Shown: piece after piece, positions 6,340-8,661 of the stretch | Position numbering within the stretch: the stretch's first letter is position 1 | Layout: each line of letters opens with the position of its first letter | From: an uncultured Rhodospirillales bacterium | GTDB lineage: Bacteria; Pseudomonadota; Alphaproteobacteria; Acetobacterales; Acetobacteraceae | Assembly (NCBI GenBank): GCA_903844785.1 | Contig: CAIMVB010000099.1 | Location: forward strand, 1-8,661 | Reading direction: 5' to 3' | Length of the DNA: 8,661 nt | Notes under the pieces: generated by a model | The model's input: only the letters and a program-made list of their open reading frames with translations | Told to the model about the DNA's origin: nothing | The model's database searches: none | Program-made: the position numbers and the translations under genes

Positions 6340-7536
6340 ATGGCCGACAACAACGCCAAAAACGGACAAGGCTTCGCCACCCGCATGTCTCATGCCGGGC
6401 GCGCGGGAACGCGTGTGCATGGTTTCGTCAATCCCGGCGTGCATCGCGGGTCCACCGTGCTGCACCCGAATTCTGAATCGCGCCGCGCCTTCCAGAAGGA
6501 TAAGTGGAACCGCGTAATGACCTACGGCACCGCCGGTGGTCCCACGCAATACGCTTTGGAAGATGTGGTCGCAGAAATTGAAGGCGGCACGCGCTGCGTG
6601 CTGGTGGGCACCGGCTTGGCAGCGGTGACCGTGCCGCTGATGGCGTACCTCAAGACTGGCGATCACTGCCTTATGCCTGATTCAGCCTATGGCCCGGCGC
6701 GCAATGTCTGCAATGGGCTGCTGAAGGATTGGGGGGTGGAGACCACCTATTACGATCCGCTGATTGATGAAGCGGGCATCCGCGCGCTGATCCGCCCTAA
6801 TACCAAAGTGGTTTATACTGAAAGCCCAGGCAGCCACACATTCGAAGTGCAGGATGTGCCGGCCATTGCACGCGCAGCGCATGCGGCGGGCTGCGTGGTC
6901 ATGATGGATAATACCTGGGGCATTCATCACTTCATGCCCTTCCAGCATGGTGTAGATGTTTCGATCCAGGCGCTGACGAAATATGTCGGCGGACATTCCG
7001 ATGTGCTGCTGGGTTCTATCACCGTAAATAGCGAAAAGGATTACGAGATTGTGCGCGGCGCGGCTTCCCAGATGGGGCATTTTGCCGCACCGGATGATTG
7101 CTGGCTGGCACTGCGTGGCGCGCGCACCATGCCCATTCGCCTGCAGCAACAGGAAAAAAGCGGGCTGGAAGTGGCGCGTTGGTTTGAAAATCGGCCGGAA
7201 GTGCAGAGCGTACTGCACCCTGCCCTGCCTTCCCATCCGCAGCATGCGTTGTGGAAGCGCGATTTCACCGGCGCTTGCAGCCTGTTTGGCGTGGTCTTCA
7301 AGCCGCATTATACGGAAGCGGATATCTTCAAATTCATCGATAGCTTGAAGCTTTTCGGCATTGGTGCGTCCTGGGGTGGGTTCGAAAGCCTGGCGCTGCC
7401 GACCACCGGCTTTATTACCCGCACTGCCACCAGCCCTGATTTGGGCGGCTTCACGGTACGTATCCATATCGGCCTTGAAGATGTTGGCGATCTGATCGCT
7501 GATCTTACTCAGGGCCTGGCCACACTACCCAAGTAA
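6340..7536 (+). CDS. metC: Cystathionine beta-lyase-like PLP enzyme (398 aa)
   Basis: A Cys/Met-metabolism PLP-dependent enzyme, most like cystathionine beta-lyase, which splits cystathionine into homocysteine, pyruvate and ammonia in methionine synthesis; such enzymes often also release sulfide from cysteine. Visible elements: Y62 in MTYGTAGGPTQ, the phosphate-binding GTG at 90-92, the PLP-stacking Y117 region, D190 in MMDNTWG, the Schiff-base lysine K214 in LTKYVGGHSD, and R374 in TVRIHIGLED, which binds the substrate carboxylate. Length matches E. coli MetC (about 395). The arginine that in E. coli follows the tyrosine by two residues is replaced by T64. I chose ATG 6340, one base after the sulfurtransferase stop, over an in-frame ATG at 6259 inside that gene; the weak Shine-Dalgarno (AAGGA at 6321-6325, 14 bases away) suggests translational coupling. 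Alternative activities in the family (gamma-lyase, desulfhydrase) cannot be excluded. Confidence 0.9.
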   Translation: MADNNAKNGQGFATRMSHAGRAGTRVHGFVNPGVHRGSTVLHPNSESRRAFQKDKWNRVMTYGTAGGPTQYALEDVVAEIEGGTRCVLVGTGLAAVTVPLMAYLKTGDHCLMPDSAYGPARNVCNGLLKDWGVETTYYDPLIDEAGIRALIRPNTKVVYTESPGSHTFEVQDVPAIARAAHAAGCVVMMDNTWGIHHFMPFQHGVDVSIQALTKYVGGHSDVLLGSITVNSEKDYEIVRGAASQMGHFAAPDDCWLALRGARTMPIRLQQQEKSGLEVARWFENRPEVQSVLHPALPSHPQHALWKRDFTGACSLFGVVFKPHYTEADIFKFIDSLKLFGIGASWGGFESLALPTTGFITRTATSPDLGGFTVRIHIGLEDVGDLIADLTQGLATLPK

Positions 7537-7548
7537 GCGCCACCAAGC

Positions 7549-7589
7549 AGAAGGGCGTCTAATCGCTTCACGGCGAACGGCGCCCTTCT
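7549..7589. terminator. Candidate bidirectional terminator hairpin after metC-like gene
   Basis: AGAAGGGCG at 7549-7557 is exactly complementary to CGCCCTTCT at 7581-7589, and the stem can be extended inward by a G-U and a C-G pair, leaving a loop of about 19 bases. It lies 12 bases after the metC-like stop and its right arm falls within the last codons of the convergent lipoprotein gene, so it could serve both directions. There is no good T-run on either side, which weakens the case for an intrinsic terminator. Confidence 0.35.
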
Positions 7590-7843
7590 TCCACACCCCG
7601 CTGATAGGCGCGCTGTTCATTTTCGCGCGATTGGCCCACCGCATAGCCGCCAAGCGCACCAGCGCCGGCGCCAATCAGCGCGCCCCAGCCGGCATTGCCG
7701 GAAAATGAACCAATGGCAGCGCCACCCACCGCGCCCAGGCCAGTGCCAATCGCCGTGCTGCGCTGCTTTTCGGTCATCTCCGCGCAGCCAATAAGCGTTC
7801 CCAATACCGCGAAAGTAAGGCTCAATTTTCCTTGTCTGGTCAT
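7568..7843 (-). CDS. Small glycine-zipper lipoprotein (91 aa)
   Basis: The N-terminus is a lipoprotein signal: a basic start MTRQGK, a hydrophobic stretch, and the lipobox LIGC with C20 as the probable lipidated cysteine. Ala and Glu follow, so Lol sorting to the outer membrane is expected. Residues 33-70 form a glycine zipper rich in GxxxG spacings (GTGLGAVGG, GNAGWGALIGAGAGALGG), able to form two packed membrane helices as in the glycine-zipper 2TM/YMGG families. The C-terminal tail is charged (QSRENEQRAYQRGVEEGRR). The start at 7843 is fixed by GAGGAG (7850-7855) six bases upstream and by the lipobox position; a longer in-frame start at 7933 would bury the signal peptide. Such proteins are linked to envelope integrity and stress, but no precise role can be given. 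It lies 10 bases after the secreted 145-residue gene and probably shares its transcript. Confidence 0.82.
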   Translation of the reverse strand: MTRQGKLSLTFAVLGTLIGCAEMTEKQRSTAIGTGLGAVGGAAIGSFSGNAGWGALIGAGAGALGGYAVGQSRENEQRAYQRGVEEGRRSP

Positions 7844-7853
7844 GGCAAACTCC

Positions 7854-8291
7854 TCATCGGTTGCGAAGGGCGGGCGCGCACATGGTTTGGGTGATGGATG
7901 GAATGGCAGGATTGGTCGGGATTGGCCGGTCAAGGCTGGCCAGCCGGATCATGGCGCCCGATGGTGGTGCGCCGCGCAAAGCTGCAAACCCTACTGGGCA
8001 ATAGGTAATTGCGTATAATGGCAGCCCGGCCGAAATTTCCTGCGCCAGCCCCGACGCGCCCAGGCAAAAATCCGCAGCATGGGGCAATGACGCAGCCGAA
8101 AGCCCCTTCGCCGCTTCCGCAAGGCTTGCATCATCAGCACGTGCGCTACCCCAGCCTTCGAAATGCTGCGGCAATTCCACCAGGCGCTGTATCTCCCGCG
8201 CCGTTGCAGATTGCTGGAATAAGACAGCCGCCAAAACCACTGCGCTGGCGCGAGCCAGACACTTCAAGCTTCTGATTTGCTGGGCGCGCAT
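7854..8291 (-). CDS. Hypothetical secreted protein (145 aa)
   Basis: I do not recognise this family. The N-terminus has a basic region (MRAQQIRSLK), a hydrophobic core (SAVVLAAVLF, 16-25) and a likely signal-peptidase I site after SATA at residue 31, so the protein should reach the periplasm. The mature part has three cysteines (C76, C98, C138), leaving one unpaired if a disulfide forms, and a Pro-rich C-terminal third. The start is supported by AGGAAA (8297-8302) five bases upstream. The evidence that it is a real gene is the signal peptide, the ribosome site, and the tight fit between two other exported-protein genes (9 bases after one, 10 bases before the next). Its stop codon overlaps the lipoprotein's ribosome site, suggesting coupled translation. 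Confidence 0.65.
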   Translation of the reverse strand: MRAQQIRSLKCLARASAVVLAAVLFQQSATAREIQRLVELPQHFEGWGSARADDASLAEAAKGLSAASLPHAADFCLGASGLAQEISAGLPLYAITYCPVGFAALRGAPPSGAMIRLASLDRPIPTNPAIPSITQTMCAPALRNR

Positions 8292-8300
8292 GACGCTTTC

Positions 8301-8661
8301 CTACCGGCGCGCCTGACGCGCCGTGCATGGGTATTGAATAGCGGCAAAGCGCATCAACCCATCGGCGGCGCGCAAACTATCAAATTGCGGATTGGCGCCC
8401 GCCCAAGCCACGAAACTGGCCGCCCCTTGATCAAGTGTTGGTGATGGCTCCGGCAGGCAGTAATTCAGCCTTTTGCTATAGCGCTTATGCAGCACATCAC
8501 TGGTCTGCCCTGTGCCCACAAGCAAGCCATGGCAGAAATGCACGGCGGCCGCATAGGCCGGTTCCTGCGCTGTCGCCGCGCATAGCCGTGCCAGGGCACC
8601 CGTTGTGCCGGCGGTGAATGTATCGCCATTGATGGCCGTGTTCTGCGCCGACGCAACCGAT
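8301..8661 (-). CDS. Rap1a/Tai-like small exported cysteine-rich protein (partial, 5' end outside window)
   Basis: The reading frame is open from the stop at 8301-8303 to the right edge, giving 119 visible residues; the true start lies beyond the window. The first visible residues, SVASAQ, look like the end of a signal peptide. The pattern after it resembles the Rap1a/Tai domain: LCAA near visible residue 27, then HFCHGLLVGT around 43, NYCLPEP around 68, a helical stretch FVAWAGANPQFDSLRAADGL, and the terminal YPC at 112. Four cysteines (27, 43, 68, 112) could make two disulfides. The founding members are periplasmic immunity proteins against type VI secretion amidases, but many homologues have no known secretion link, and nothing toxin-like is seen here. 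A GTG at 8541-8543 could be read as a start but would remove the first conserved cysteine. The family assignment is by pattern and memory. Confidence 0.6.
   Translation of the reverse strand, partial: SVASAQNTAINGDTFTAGTTGALARLCAATAQEPAYAAAVHFCHGLLVGTGQTSDVLHKRYSKRLNYCLPEPSPTLDQGAASFVAWAGANPQFDSLRAADGLMRFAAIQYPCTARQARR
8305..8323 (-). promoter_or_regulatory. Intercistronic GC hairpin next to the ribosome site of the 145-aa gene
   Basis: CGGCGCG (8305-8311) and CGCGCCG (8317-8323) are perfect complements around a 5-base loop, a 7-pair all-GC stem. On the minus-strand transcript it covers the last codons of the Rap1a-like gene and ends two bases before the AGGAAA ribosome site (8302-8297) of the next gene. 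It could damp or couple translation, pause polymerase or set an mRNA end. There is no following U-run, so it is not a standard terminator. Confidence 0.4.

Noticed and set aside
6682..7467. Antisense open frame (261 codons) opposite the metC-like gene
   Set aside because: The plus-strand frame carries all PLP-enzyme motifs; the antisense product shows no domain or signal.
7844..7933. Longer lipoprotein start at 7933
   Set aside because: It would put 30 non-hydrophobic residues before a clean lipoprotein signal peptide and overlap the upstream gene; GAGGAG before 7843 decides the start.
8301..8661. A type VI secretion effector-immunity locus
   Set aside because: Only the immunity-like half is suggested; no amidase, Hcp, VgrG or toxin gene is seen, and Rap1a-like proteins often occur without such systems.

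Overview
The window looks like a stretch of alphaproteobacterial chromosome. The coding sequence is moderately GC-rich, genes are tightly packed with strong Shine-Dalgarno sites, and the gene families are typical of that class. They include a Bug/TctC-type binding protein, an EamA exporter, an AlaX-type tRNA editor, an SseA-type sulfurtransferase and a glycine-zipper lipoprotein. Rhodospirillales or Acetobacteraceae is my best guess, but it rests on style rather than on a marker gene. I see no tRNA, rRNA, insertion sequence, CRISPR array, phage gene or clear sign of recent transfer.

Left block (1-3747): two divergent operons share a 109-base control region (1056-1164). Leftward run a metallo-beta-lactamase-fold hydrolase (183-1055) and, 3 bases later, the start of a periplasmic carboxylate-binding protein of the Bug/TctC type (179 to beyond the left edge). 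Rightward run a type I Baeyer-Villiger monooxygenase (1165-2790) and, 12 bases later, an HSL-family esterase (2803-3747). A Baeyer-Villiger enzyme makes an ester or lactone from a ketone and an esterase cleaves it, so this pair reads as a two-step ketone-degradation module. The neighbouring MBL hydrolase could be a second, lactone-opening enzyme.

Middle block (3750-7536): a DMT/EamA transporter on the minus strand ends only 2 bases from the esterase stop. Divergent from it is a tight three-gene rightward operon: an AlaX-type alanyl-tRNA editing protein, 3-mercaptopyruvate sulfurtransferase (SseA-like) and cystathionine beta-lyase (MetC-like). The last two both act on sulfur amino acids; the first clears Ser/Gly from tRNA(Ala).

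Right block (7568-8661): three small exported proteins are encoded leftward as one apparent operon. They are a cysteine-rich protein resembling the Rap1a/Tai immunity family (truncated by the right edge), an unrecognised 145-residue secreted protein, and a 91-residue glycine-zipper lipoprotein. A strong GC hairpin sits between the first two cistrons.

Most of this is ordinary metabolic and house-keeping DNA. The points most worth a second look are the ketone module with its palindrome in the divergent promoter region, the exported-protein cassette, and the loss of an expected PLP-phosphate-binding arginine in the MetC-like enzyme.
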